NCBI GenBank assembly: GCA_903889895.1
Contig: CAISYZ010000217.1
Span: 1 to 45,436, forward strand
From: an uncultured Verrucomicrobia subdivision 3 bacterium
GTDB taxonomy: Bacteria > Verrucomicrobiota > Verrucomicrobiia > Limisphaerales > UBA11358
Direction of reading: 5' to 3'
Length of the DNA stretch: 45,436 bases
Notes under the pieces: model-generated
What the model was told of the DNA's origin: nothing
Database searches by the model: none
The model's input: the letters and a program-made list of their open reading frames with translations, nothing else
Part shown: piece after piece, positions 29,292-39,367 of the stretch
Layout of the letters: the number at the start of each line of letters is the position of its first letter
How positions within the stretch are numbered: position 1 is the stretch's first letter
Made by a program: the position numbers and the translations under genes

Positions 29292-30271
29292 AAAGCTACC
29301 CGAAAGTCATTGACCGGATTCTCGAAGTCATCCGCGAAAACAAAACCTTTTGCATCGTCGGCCACATCCGGCCCGACGGTGACTGCATCGGCTCGCAGCT
29401 CGGCCTCGCGCTCGCCTTGCGCAACGAAGGAAAAAAAGTCGCGGTCTGGAACCAGGATGCCATCCCGCTGAAATATAAATTTCTCGTCGGCGACGGACTA
29501 ATCGAAAAACCAAAGCGCGGCGAAAAATTCGACTGCGTCATCGCCACCGATTGCGCGAGTTACGAGCGGTTGGGCACGGTTGGCGAAAGTGTCAAGCAGC
29601 GCAAAATCCTCATCAACATTGATCATCATGCGAGCAATCCGCGTTACGGCGATGTGAACTGGGTTTCGCCGCGCGAGCCGTCCACGGGTGAATTGATTTA
29701 TCGTTTGATGAAAGTGGCACGCTGGCCGATCACCAAACCGATCGCCGATTTGCTCTTCACCGCCATCTCGACGGACACCGGCTCATTTCAATACCCGAAC
29801 ACGCGACCCGGCACATTTCACGCCGGCGCGGAGTTGGTCACGCGCGGCGCGAACCTCGCAAAAATTTGCGATGAAGTTTATCAATCGTATCCGCTGTCAC
29901 GCGCGAAGCTGCTCCAGCACGTTTATAGCAAATTCCGTCTGACCGACAGCGACCGCATCGCGTGGCTCTGGCTGAAGAAAAAAGATTTCACCCGCACCGG
30001 CGCGGAGAGCGACGACACCGAAGGTTTGATTGACCATCTGCGCGCCATTGAGCCAGTCGTCGTCGCCTGCGTGTTCGAGGAAGTGGAACCTGAGCTGACA
30101 CGCATCAGCCTGCGCTCGAAAAATGCGCAGGTGAACGTCAGCGAAATTTGCGGGCAATTCGGCGGTGGTGGTCATCCGGCGGCGGCGGGTGCGCGGATTT
30201 CCGGAAAGCCGCTTTCCGTGCAGCGCAAAGTCATCGCCGCCATCAAGCGCGCGCTGAAGGCCGCAAAGTAA
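29288..30271 (+). CDS. DHH-family phosphoesterase (NrnA-like oligoribonuclease/pAp phosphatase)
   Basis: 327 residues starting at a GTG that overlaps the rbfA stop. The DHH domain shows GHIRPDGDCIGSQLGLA (motif I aspartates, about residues 25-40), DCASYERLG (motif II), NIDHHASNPRYGD with the DHH triad at about 112-114 (motif III) and STDTGSF (motif IV). The DHHA1 domain near the C-terminus ends with CGQFGGGGHPAAAGARISG. In NrnA such proteins degrade 2-5-mer RNA and 3'-phosphoadenosine 5'-phosphate with Mn2+; some relatives act on cyclic dinucleotide products such as pApA. Placement between rbfA and truB is seen in many bacteria. Because a c-di-AMP riboswitch lies about 6.5 kb away, a role in c-di-AMP breakdown is worth considering (inference). 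Confidence 0.9.
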   Translation: MKSYPKVIDRILEVIRENKTFCIVGHIRPDGDCIGSQLGLALALRNEGKKVAVWNQDAIPLKYKFLVGDGLIEKPKRGEKFDCVIATDCASYERLGTVGESVKQRKILINIDHHASNPRYGDVNWVSPREPSTGELIYRLMKVARWPITKPIADLLFTAISTDTGSFQYPNTRPGTFHAGAELVTRGANLAKICDEVYQSYPLSRAKLLQHVYSKFRLTDSDRIAWLWLKKKDFTRTGAESDDTEGLIDHLRAIEPVVVACVFEEVEPELTRISLRSKNAQVNVSEICGQFGGGGHPAAAGARISGKPLSVQRKVIAAIKRALKAAK

Positions 30272-30283
30272 TTTTCCAATTTC

Positions 30284-31000
30284 ATGCAAGATTTTTCCGC
30301 ACTCGACGGCGCGATTCTCGTTGATAAACCGGCCGGACCGACCTCGCACGATGTCGTGGATGCCATCCGTCGCAAGTTCGGCATCAAGAAGGTCGGACAT
30401 TGTGGCACGCTCGATCCGAACGCCACCGGCTTGCTCATCATCGTCCTCGGGCGCGGCACAAAATTATCTGAGCGGCTCATGGGCGACGACAAGGTTTACG
30501 AGGGCACGATCAAGTTTGGCGAAGCGACCGACAGCTATGATTGCGACGGTGAAATCACCGGTTCGCTGCCGGTGATGCCGATGACGCTCGACCAGTTAAA
30601 CGAGGAAGCGGCCAAATTCATTGGCGATTTGATGCAGGTGCCACCGATGGTTTCCGCGATCAAAAAGAACGGCGTGCCGCTTTACAAACTCGCGCGCAAA
30701 GGCATCGAGGTGGAACGCGAGCCGCGACTGATCCATATTTATAACTACCGTTTTACAGAATACGCCGAGCCGTTCGGAAAGTTTCGCGTGGCCTGCACAA
30801 AGGGCACTTACGTCCGCAGCCTCGCGCACGATCTCGGCCAAAAACTAGGCTGCGGCGCGCACCTGACGACTTTGCGGCGGAGCGCGTCGGGAAAATTTGA
30901 TGTGGCGGACGCCTTGCCGCTGGATACGATTTTGAAGCTGACGACGGCGGAGTTGGAAAAACGGGTGATGCCGTTTTTAAAGCTCGCCGCCAATGCGTGA
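30284..31000 (+). CDS. truB: tRNA pseudouridine(55) synthase TruB
   Basis: 238 residues. The N-terminal GAILVDKPAGPTSHDVV and GHCGTLDPNATGLLIIVLGRGTKL are diagnostic; D44 in GTLDP is the catalytic aspartate that attacks the target uridine. VSAIKKNGVPLYKLARKGIEVE and FRVACTKGTYVRSLAHDLG complete the fold. It modifies U55 in the T loop of tRNAs. It is shorter than the E. coli enzyme (about 314 residues) and appears to lack the C-terminal PUA-like domain. It lies 12 bp after the DHH gene and 3 bp before ribF. Confidence 0.96.
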   Translation: MQDFSALDGAILVDKPAGPTSHDVVDAIRRKFGIKKVGHCGTLDPNATGLLIIVLGRGTKLSERLMGDDKVYEGTIKFGEATDSYDCDGEITGSLPVMPMTLDQLNEEAAKFIGDLMQVPPMVSAIKKNGVPLYKLARKGIEVEREPRLIHIYNYRFTEYAEPFGKFRVACTKGTYVRSLAHDLGQKLGCGAHLTTLRRSASGKFDVADALPLDTILKLTTAELEKRVMPFLKLAANA

Positions 31001-31003
31001 CAC

Positions 31004-31924
31004 ATGAAAATCATCCGTGCCGCAAACGAACTGGGCAACGGCAGCCGCAAGGTTTGCCTGGCTATTGGCGTGTTTGACGGTGTGCATCTTGGTCATCAGC
31101 AGATTATCCGGCAGACCGTCGCCGATGCGCGGCAGCATGACTCGGTGGCGTTGGTGGTCACCTTCGACCAGCATCCCAATGCCATCGTCGCGCCGGAGAA
31201 GACGCCGCCCCAAATTTTTTCGCGCTCGCAAAAGTTGCGCGGCATCGCAGTGCTTGGCGCGGACGCGCTGCTGGAAATTCCCTTCGACAAACCTTTCAGC
31301 GAAAAAGCCGGGGAGATTTTCATCCGCGAACTGGCTCGCGATTTGGGGATAATCCACAGTGTTTGTGTCGGCGCGGATTTTGTTTTTGGCCACCGGCGAA
31401 GCGGCAATGTTGAGTTACTAAAAAAACTTGGCGCGGAATTAGGTTTTCAAGTCCATGGTCTCGCGGCGGTGGCGCTCGATGGCCAGGTGGTCAGCAGCAC
31501 GCGGATTCGCGAAATGATTCGCACGGGAAATTTCGATGCGGCGAACCAGATGCTGGGCCGGCCCTATGCGATCTGTGGACGCGTGGTGGAAGGCGACCGG
31601 CTGGGCCGGCAGCTTGGCTTTCCGACGGCGAATTTGGATTCGACAAACCTGGTGCTGCCGCCAAACGGCGTTTATGCCGGCGGCACAAACATCAACGGCC
31701 ACGCTTACCGTGTCGCGCTGAATATCGGCACGCGGCCCACGGTGGCGTTCGGCCCGCAATTGCGCGTTGAGGCGCACCTGCTGGATTTTAGCGGCGACCT
31801 TTACGGTGCAGAATTGGAAGTCGAAATCGGCGCAAAACTTCGGGATGAACGGCGTTTTGGCTCGCCGGCGGAACTGCGGGAGCAAATCGGCCGTGACGTG
31901 GTGGCGGTGCGGGCGGCGGTCTGA
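31004..31924 (+). CDS. ribF: Bifunctional riboflavin kinase / FAD synthetase
   Basis: 306 residues. The N-terminal FMN adenylyltransferase half carries LAIGVFDGVHLGHQQII (about residues 20-36), TFDQHPNAIVAPEK and SSTRIREMI at about 165. The C-terminal riboflavin kinase half carries YAICGRVVEGDRLGRQLGFPTANL (about 187-210) and PNGVYAGGTNINGH. The enzyme turns riboflavin into FMN and then FAD. It ends the nusA cluster as in many bacteria, where rpsO often follows; here rpoD follows after 236 bp. Confidence 0.97.
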   Translation: MKIIRAANELGNGSRKVCLAIGVFDGVHLGHQQIIRQTVADARQHDSVALVVTFDQHPNAIVAPEKTPPQIFSRSQKLRGIAVLGADALLEIPFDKPFSEKAGEIFIRELARDLGIIHSVCVGADFVFGHRRSGNVELLKKLGAELGFQVHGLAAVALDGQVVSSTRIREMIRTGNFDAANQMLGRPYAICGRVVEGDRLGRQLGFPTANLDSTNLVLPPNGVYAGGTNINGHAYRVALNIGTRPTVAFGPQLRVEAHLLDFSGDLYGAELEVEIGAKLRDERRFGSPAELREQIGRDVVAVRAAV

Positions 31925-31996
31925 TTGATTTTAAGGCGGTTTGGCTTCCAGCCCGGCACTGCCAGTCTAGACTGAGCCTGAAATCCAAGATTTTCC

Positions 31997-32036
31997 TTGT
32001 AATTTCTACTAAAAAGGCTAGTATTGACGCGCGTCA
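31997..32036 (+). promoter_or_regulatory. Candidate rpoD promoter with palindrome at the start site
   Basis: TTGTAA at 31997-32002, a 16-bp spacer and TAGTAT at 32019-32024 form a candidate promoter. A perfect 12-bp palindrome TGACGCGCGTCA occupies 32025-32036, where transcription would begin, and could be an operator. The remaining leader (about 130 nt) holds only a small CCGTA-TTTA-TACGG hairpin near 32097. A TATAAT at 32153-32158 lies too close to the ATG at 32161 to serve that start. Confidence 0.4.
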
Positions 32037-32160
32037 GTCTTCTGGTGTTCGCAGTTCCAGCTTCACGGCCATGAACGCGGGTTTCTCGTCAGAAGCCGTA
32101 TTTATACGGTCAACCGTGAGTTTTTCTGAACCGGCGCGGTATTTTGTAGTCATATAATTT

Positions 32161-34047
<1,887 letters not shown>

Positions 34048-34060
34048 AAAGCTAAAATTC

Positions 34061-34100
34061 AAAAACGGCCTGCGACAAAAATCGCGGGCCGTTTTTATTT
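34061..34100. terminator. Bidirectional intrinsic terminator between rpoD and the permease gene
   Basis: AAAAACGGCC at 34061-34070 pairs with GGCCGTTTTT at 34087-34096, continued by GCGA and TCGC around a short A-rich loop. T runs on both strands make it work for the convergent rpoD (+) and permease (-) genes. Confidence 0.9.
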
Positions 34101-34104
34101 TTGG

Positions 34105-36072
34105 TCAAACCTGTATCGGCAGAATCAGCATCGCGCGGCCGTTTTGATAGAGCCGGCGTTGCAGTTCAAAGACGGTGTGATTGTGCAGCCAGCGCGTGAC
34201 CAGGCTTTCATCCTTAAACACGAGCTGTCCGGCGAAGAACTGCGCCTGCGGAAATTTCTCGGCGATGACCACGCACAGCTTTGCCGCTTCTTCGACGATG
34301 TCGGTGCCGAGCGCGTAGTGAGCCTCGGTATAAAAGCCGCGCTTGCTCATGTAGGTGACGTAGCGGTTCACTTCCCGTTGCGAATGTTCGCGCAAATTTT
34401 CCACCTCGTCCGCGCCCTTGAAATTGCCGGCGTCCAGCACACCGACCTGCACGAAGACGAAGTTGGTATAAACCTTCGGAAACATCCGCACGACGGCGAG
34501 CAACGTGTGCAGGCCGAGGCCGTTGAAGCCATTGACCAGCAGCACGGCGGTGCGCGCGTTCACGTCGCATGGCGGCGGCGTTTTTTCCACGACAATGGCG
34601 TCATCGGCGAGCGCGGCTGCGACGAGCTCGTTCAGCCGGTGCAGTTTTTTTTGCGTCTGGCGATAATGGCTTTTTACCCAGAACGCCAGGCCCACGATGG
34701 CGCCGGTGACGAGCAGTGTGACCCAGCCACCCTCGTCAAATTTTACCACGCACAGCAGCACGAGGATGCCGCCGGTGAGCAGCAGGCCGATGCCGTTGAT
34801 AAAAATTTTCTTCCGCCAAGTCGCGTCGGTGGCGCGCACCTGCCACCAATGCCGCACCATGCCGAGTTGTGAGAGGCTGAACGTGATGAAGACGTTGATG
34901 CTGTAAAGCACGACCATCACGTTGACCGCCGCCGAGGTGGACAGCACGATGAGCAGCGCCGCGAGACCCATGAGCACCACGCCGTTTTGCGTGACCAGCC
35001 GGTCGGACAGCGTGGCGAAGCGCGTCGGCATCCAGCGATCCACGGCCATGTTGGCCAGCACGCGCGGACCACCGACGAAACCCGTTTGTGCCGCGATGAC
35101 CAGCAGTGCCGCCGAGGAACCCATCGCCGCGATGACGAAGGTTTTGGAAAGATGGGCCGGCCACGCCATGGTGAGTTTTTCAAAGAGAACGGCGTTGAGC
35201 GTTTTGCCCTCCACTGGTGCAACTTGATAAAGCAGATACGCCAGCAACAATCCGCCGACGACGAACGACAGCGACACCGCCATGTAAACCATCGTGCGTT
35301 TGCCGGTCTGCACACGCGGTTCGCGCAGGGTGTTGACGGCATTGCTCACGGCTTCGATGCCCGTGTAGGTGCCGGCGCCGAGACCATAGGCACGCAGCAT
35401 GACGGCCAGCATGCCGATGAAACCTACCTCAGCGTCACCGGCGTGAATGTCCGTCGTCACTCCCTGCACGATTTGCGGCAGATCGCCAAAATGCGCCGCC
35501 ACTGCCCAGATGATTCCGAAAGTGTAAGTGCCGACGAATACGAAAAACACTGGCACCCACAAAATAACGGACTCTTTCACGCCGCGCAGATTCAAGATGG
35601 TGAGAAACACCACCGCGCCGGCGGAAAAACCCACCTTATATTTCAGATAGTGCTCCGGCAACATGCTGAATACCGCATCCGCGCCGCTGGCCACGCTCAA
35701 TGCGATGGTCAGCACATAATCGCCCAGCAACGCTGCGCCGGACACCACGCCGGCGGTGGGCGAAAGCAGCTTGCTGGCGACGAGATAGCCGCCGCCGCCG
35801 GTCGGGAACAGTTCGATGATCTGCGAATAGCTCGCGCAAATCACCACGATGGTCACGATGGACGCCAGCGCGACAAACAAGCTCAGGTGCGTGTGGCTGC
35901 CCAGGGCCTTGAAGGCTTCTTCCGGACCGTAGCAAGAAGACGAGAGACCGTCCGCCCCGAGCCCGACCCAAGCCAACAGCGCGATGAGCGACATGTTGTG
36001 GAAAATCTTTTTGTCTGAAAGATTATGCGCCCGGCCAATAACCAGATTTTTTATGGAGCTAAACAAATTCAT
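34105..36072 (-). CDS. KimA-like APC-superfamily permease (K+ or amino-acid transporter)
   Basis: 655 residues from the ATG at 36072 (a TTG at 36099 would add nine residues). About 12 membrane helices fill residues 30-440. The pattern SLIALLAWVGLGADGLSSSCYGPEEAF, then SYSQIIELFPTGGGGYLVASKLL, GDYVLTIALSVASGADAV, TYTGIEAVSNAVNTL and NVFITFSLSQLGM, closely follows Bacillus KimA (YdaO), a high-affinity potassium importer. A soluble C-terminal domain of about 180 residues ends HNHTVFELQRRL, again like KimA. It is the second gene of an operon 42 bp after a PH-like membrane protein, and that operon is preceded by a c-di-AMP riboswitch, the regulator typical of kimA. This supports K+ transport, though amino-acid permeases of the superfamily remain possible. 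Confidence 0.82.
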   Translation of the reverse strand: MNLFSSIKNLVIGRAHNLSDKKIFHNMSLIALLAWVGLGADGLSSSCYGPEEAFKALGSHTHLSLFVALASIVTIVVICASYSQIIELFPTGGGGYLVASKLLSPTAGVVSGAALLGDYVLTIALSVASGADAVFSMLPEHYLKYKVGFSAGAVVFLTILNLRGVKESVILWVPVFFVFVGTYTFGIIWAVAAHFGDLPQIVQGVTTDIHAGDAEVGFIGMLAVMLRAYGLGAGTYTGIEAVSNAVNTLREPRVQTGKRTMVYMAVSLSFVVGGLLLAYLLYQVAPVEGKTLNAVLFEKLTMAWPAHLSKTFVIAAMGSSAALLVIAAQTGFVGGPRVLANMAVDRWMPTRFATLSDRLVTQNGVVLMGLAALLIVLSTSAAVNVMVVLYSINVFITFSLSQLGMVRHWWQVRATDATWRKKIFINGIGLLLTGGILVLLCVVKFDEGGWVTLLVTGAIVGLAFWVKSHYRQTQKKLHRLNELVAAALADDAIVVEKTPPPCDVNARTAVLLVNGFNGLGLHTLLAVVRMFPKVYTNFVFVQVGVLDAGNFKGADEVENLREHSQREVNRYVTYMSKRGFYTEAHYALGTDIVEEAAKLCVVIAEKFPQAQFFAGQLVFKDESLVTRWLHNHTVFELQRRLYQNGRAMLILPIQV

Positions 36073-36114
36073 GAACAGCGATGGTCGAAATTTAACCAAA
36101 GAATCCGGTTCAAC

Positions 36115-36582
36115 TCACGCCTTAAAACCGGCGGACGGATTTTTCTGAATCACTTCGGACAGTCGCGCGGCGAGTAGCTGTGGTTCATCGGTGCCGAGCG
36201 CGAATTTCTTGCCGCTGCGCAGCGTCACCAAGACGGCATCGAATCCGGAGACGTTGTAAAGCCAGCCGGTGCGCGGTCCCCAGTGGATGCCCCAGCTCAG
36301 CCCGGTGCGGACCGGTTGGGCGGAAACGATTTCCGCGAGCAGGACACTATTGCGAATCAATCCTGGTCCAAATTTCCAACCCAGTGTGCGGTCGGTGATT
36401 TCAATGTTCAGCGAATGGAACAGCCAGGCAATGGTCACCAAAAAAACGGTCGTAATCCAAAATGGCTTGAGCACCAGCATCGCCAAAAGGGCGACGACCA
36501 ATGCCATGCTGAGGGTCGCGACGACAATGAGCGTGCCGCGTTGCGTATGTTGATAGCTGCCGGTGAATGTATTTGATGTCAT
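36115..36582 (-). CDS. Small two-helix membrane protein with PH-like domain
   Basis: About 155 residues from the ATG at 36582; a GTG at 36627 would extend it by 15 basic residues. Two membrane segments (LIVVATLSMALVVALLAMLVL and PFWITTVFLVTIAWLFHSL) precede a soluble C-terminal half. ITDRTLGWKFGPGLIRNSV, WGIHWGPRTGWLYNVSG and VLVTLRSGKKFALGTDEPQLLAARL look like a bacterial PH (bPH2-type) beta-sandwich. Function is unknown. It lies between a c-di-AMP riboswitch and a KimA-like transporter gene in the same orientation (42-bp gap to the latter), so it may act in K+ or osmotic homeostasis, possibly as a partner of the transporter (inference). Confidence 0.65.
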   Translation of the reverse strand: MTSNTFTGSYQHTQRGTLIVVATLSMALVVALLAMLVLKPFWITTVFLVTIAWLFHSLNIEITDRTLGWKFGPGLIRNSVLLAEIVSAQPVRTGLSWGIHWGPRTGWLYNVSGFDAVLVTLRSGKKFALGTDEPQLLAARLSEVIQKNPSAGFKA

Positions 36583-36698
36583 AACCAATTTCGTTTGCGG
36601 CTGTTTGAGCCGTTTTGTCTTCGGCACAATTCAGCGCGCGTTTTAATCGGGGTGACCGTGGGTTCCCGCACACGCGGGAGCTAGAGGATCGCCCTTCC

Positions 36699-36846
36699 AA
36701 TTGCCTGCGAGATTAGCTGACGGGCTTGGCCTTGAAAGTGGCCTTGAAATCAGTTGCCTGACTTCGTTCGCCCCGTCCTCAATCGCTTGAGGAATTTGGG
36801 TCTCCCGCATCCGGCTTCAGGAAGGAAACCGGATTTAGGCTGCAAC
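36699..36846 (-). promoter_or_regulatory. c-di-AMP riboswitch (ydaO/yuaA type)
   Basis: On the minus strand the 3' part contains GCCCGUCAGCUAAUCUCG (within 36703-36727), which matches the highly conserved 3' core of ydaO riboswitches. Upstream are the other conserved blocks in order: CCUAAAUCCGG at the 5' side, a P2-like AUCCGG/CCGGAU helix, GCGGGAGACCC (36798-36808), a 7-bp hairpin TCCTCAA-TCGC-TTGAGGA (36776-36793), and GGGGCGAA (36767-36774). The 5' GUUGC (near 36846) and 3' GCAAU (near 36701) close the outer stem. In this class, c-di-AMP binding usually turns expression off. The region between aptamer and gene has a TCCCGC/GCGGGA hairpin (36664-36679) without a U run, so the output may be translational or Rho-dependent. 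Confidence 0.85.
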
Positions 36847-36850
36847 TAGC

Positions 36851-36881
36851 ATAATAAACCAAACTTCGACCAGAATGTCAA
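36851..36881 (-). promoter_or_regulatory. Promoter of the riboswitch-controlled operon
   Basis: On the minus strand, a perfect TTGACA (36881-36876) is followed after 17 bp by TTTATT (36858-36853) or after 19 bp by TATTAT (36856-36851). Transcription would begin near 36846, exactly at the 5' edge of the riboswitch. Confidence 0.65.
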
Positions 36882-36946
36882 TTTGGCCACACACCAGCAA
36901 AAAACCGTTGCCAAACGGCCGGCGCGCGCGTCTCATTTGGCACCGG

Positions 36947-38482
36947 ATGAATCGGAAATCAATTTTTTGCGCCGGTCTGCTGCTGGCGGCGACGCAACTG
37001 TTCGCGGCGGCGGAAACCAATTTCGCCGCCAAAATTTCCGCGCCGCCGCCCGCCCGCGAATTCCGCGCCGCGTGGATTGCCACCGTGGCGAACATTGACT
37101 GGCCGTCCAAGCCCGGTCTTTCCGTTGCCGACCAGAAACAGGAATTGCTTTCGCTCCTCGACCGCGCGCAGCAGTTGCACTTGAACGCCGTTTTTTTTCA
37201 GGTGCGCTCGGTGTGCGACGCCGTTTACGCCTCGCCGTTCGAACCGTGGTCGGAATATCTCACCGGCGTGCAGGGCCGGATGCCGTCGCCGTTTTACGAT
37301 CCGCTCGCGCTCGCCGTGGCCGAGGCGCACAAGCGCGGGCTGCAACTGCACGCGTGGTTCAACCCCTTTCGTGCCGCGCATCCCGAGGCCAAGTCGCCGC
37401 CCGCGCTGAACCACGTCACACGCACACATCCGGAAATCATCCGCCACTACGGCAGCCAGACGATCGCCGATCCCGGTGAACCGGAAGCCCAGACCCGCGC
37501 CATCGCCGCCATGCTCGATGTGGTGAAACGCTACGATGTGGATGGCGTGGTGATTGACGATTATTTTTATCCGTATCCGCAAAAAGACTGGGCGAAACGT
37601 GAATTGCCGTTTCCCGACGACGCGAGCTGGAAAAAGTTTGGTGCGCAAACCGGCTTGAGCCGCGACGACTGGCGGCGCGCGAACATCAACCAGTTCGTCC
37701 AGAAAGTTTCCTCGGCCATTCACGCCGCGAAACCGTGGGTGCAGTTTGGCATCAGCCCGTTCGGCATCTGGCGGCCTGGCGTGCCGGCGGGCATTGACGC
37801 CCACGCGCTCGATTCCTACGCCAAGCTCTACGCCGACGCGCCGCTATGGCTGCGCAATGGCTGGGTGGATTATCTCGCGCCGCAGCTTTACTGGCCCATC
37901 GCCCCGCGCGAACACAGCTTCATTACCTTATTCCAATGGTGGCGGCAGCAAAACCCCAAGGGCCGCCACGTCTTCGCCGCGCTGAATGATGCCGCCGTCG
38001 GCACAAAATTTTCTGACGACGAAATCAGCCGGCAAATCGACGCCATCCGCACCCAGACCAGCAACGGCGGCGGCATCCATTACCACCTCCGCAATCTTCT
38101 GGAAAATACCAGCCTCGCCCGCACCGTCGCCGCCAAATACGCCCAGCCCGCGCTGCCGCCGGCGGTGCCGTGGCTCGCCACCGCGCCGCCAACGAAACCC
38201 CAATTGAACGCGACGACCCTCGCCAACAACGGGATGGCCCTTGGCTGGCAAAAAAACGACGCGGCGCGCTGGTGGTTGTTTCAAGTCTGCGTGCAGGGCA
38301 ACTGGACGACGCAGATTTTGCCCGGCCAATGGATCGGATACACCTTCAGCAATGCCCGGCCCGACGCCATTTCCCTGCGCGCCGTGGACCGGCTGGGAAA
38401 TCTGGGCGAGCCGGCGGTGTGGACGCCAAAGAAGTATTCCTCGGCGGACACGACCCGCGGAGCGGAGCGAATAAAGAAGTGA
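36947..38482 (+). CDS. Secreted glycoside-hydrolase-like protein, DUF187/GHL10 (YngK-type)
   Basis: 511 residues from the ATG at 36947. An earlier in-frame ATG at 36875 overlaps the divergent promoter and lacks a signal peptide, whereas 36947 begins MNRKSIFCAGLLLAATQLFAAAE. The domain starts at about residue 40 with REFRAAWIATVANIDWPSKPGL, followed by LLDRAQQLHLNAVFFQVRSVCDAVY, KRGLQLHAWFNPFRA and DVDGVVIDDYFYPYP. The PF02638 (DUF187) barrel is related to glycoside hydrolases, and some members act on peptidoglycan-derived or other glycans. The last about 100 residues form a separate module with WWLFQVCVQGNW. The substrate here is unknown. It is divergent from the riboswitch operon and is followed by the convergent rnpB. 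Confidence 0.85.
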   Translation: MNRKSIFCAGLLLAATQLFAAAETNFAAKISAPPPAREFRAAWIATVANIDWPSKPGLSVADQKQELLSLLDRAQQLHLNAVFFQVRSVCDAVYASPFEPWSEYLTGVQGRMPSPFYDPLALAVAEAHKRGLQLHAWFNPFRAAHPEAKSPPALNHVTRTHPEIIRHYGSQTIADPGEPEAQTRAIAAMLDVVKRYDVDGVVIDDYFYPYPQKDWAKRELPFPDDASWKKFGAQTGLSRDDWRRANINQFVQKVSSAIHAAKPWVQFGISPFGIWRPGVPAGIDAHALDSYAKLYADAPLWLRNGWVDYLAPQLYWPIAPREHSFITLFQWWRQQNPKGRHVFAALNDAAVGTKFSDDEISRQIDAIRTQTSNGGGIHYHLRNLLENTSLARTVAAKYAQPALPPAVPWLATAPPTKPQLNATTLANNGMALGWQKNDAARWWLFQVCVQGNWTTQILPGQWIGYTFSNARPDAISLRAVDRLGNLGEPAVWTPKKYSSADTTRGAERIKK

Positions 38483-38552
38483 GAATGATGAATTCTGAAT
38501 GCAGAAAATTCCGCGCGCCGGCTTGGCTTCATCCTTTGGGTGAAAGGGCGGA

Positions 38553-38970
38553 GTGGTTTTGGAAGGGCTGTAAGCCGAATTCTGTCTGCGCCTTGCGGCG
38601 GAGAGAATCATTTGTCTGAGCGACCGATACCCGAAACCTGTCCGCTTTCGCGGGCGCGGAGCGGGCAGCTCCTCGGTTTCCAATTTGGCCTTGCACCCGA
38701 TGGGGTTTTCCGTGCCGTGTCGCTTGCGCGTCACGCGGTGCGCTTTTACCGCACCTTTTCACCCTTACCGCTGAACTTGCGCTCAACGGCGGTTTAATTT
38801 TCTGTGGCACTGTCCGTCGAAAAGTCTTCCAACTTTCCGCCTGCGTGTATCTTCTGAAATCTCAAATTTGAAATTTGAAATCGCAAAAGTTACGCAGCAT
38901 CGCGCCCTATGGAGTTCGGACTTTCCTCCCCGGACTTGCGCCCGGAGCGATTCTCCACCCTTCCAAAACC
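38553..38970 (-). ncRNA. rnpB: RNase P RNA, bacterial class A
   Basis: On the minus strand the RNA begins GGTTTTGGAAGGG (38970-38958) and ends with its complement CCCTTCCAAAACC (38567-38555), giving P1. The conserved core is easy to read: GAGGAAAGTCCG followed by CTCCATAGGGC (CR-I and P7), GCGGTAAGGGTGAAAAGG and the P13/P14 region, GCAAGGCCAAATTGG, and the 3' CGACAGAATTCGGCTTACAG-type end (here GCAGACAGAATTCGGC). About 418 nt long. It cleaves the 5' leaders of pre-tRNAs. The P8 region carries an extra AU-rich hairpin of about 40 nt (near 38851-38889), made of AAATTTGAAATTT-type repeats not present in the E. coli RNA. Confidence 0.95.
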
Positions 38971-38976
38971 AAGTAT

Positions 38977-39005
38977 AGAATAGATGAAGCTGCTGAATTC
39001 CTCAA
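38977..39005 (-). promoter_or_regulatory. rnpB promoter
   Basis: On the minus strand TTGAGG (39005-39000), a 17-bp spacer and TATTCT (38982-38977) place the transcription start about 7 nt later, at G38970, which is the first base of the P1 stem. Confidence 0.75.
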
Positions 39006-39367
39006 GTAACGAGATTATTGGTTGTGCCTTAATTTGAAAATATAAATTAGCAGATCAAGCTGTTTGCCAATGACTATTTGCAGATGCTGGAAGCTGTAAA
39101 ATGTAGATTTCATGCTGTCACAATTGAACCCCGAACCCGATTAAAAATTAACGCCTGTGAAATCTTGGTGGATAAAACGGTTCTGACAATGGCTAAGTGA
39201 TTGTATTCATTGATGTTTTTTACTCACACAATTTGGCTTGTGGCCTGTGAATATGTGAAGAATGTGTTATTAAGATTTAATAACTCTGATTTGCTCCACC
39301 ATCCGCTTGCTTATATTTTGTGCTCGTTAAACGTGAGAACCGAGTTGAGTTAAGCGGTTAAAATTTT
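39006..39367. other. AT-rich intergenic region
   Basis: No gene recognised. It contains a TTATTAA-GAT-TTAATAA palindrome (near 39260-39285) and a TATATT (39312-39317) that could be the -10 of a transcript reading into the hairpin and tRNA-like gene downstream. A short undescribed RNA cannot be excluded. Confidence 0.4.

Noticed and set aside
34987..36018. Plus-strand 343-residue open frame opposite the permease gene
   Set aside because: Gln/His/Arg-rich composition and no motifs; antisense to a clear membrane transporter.
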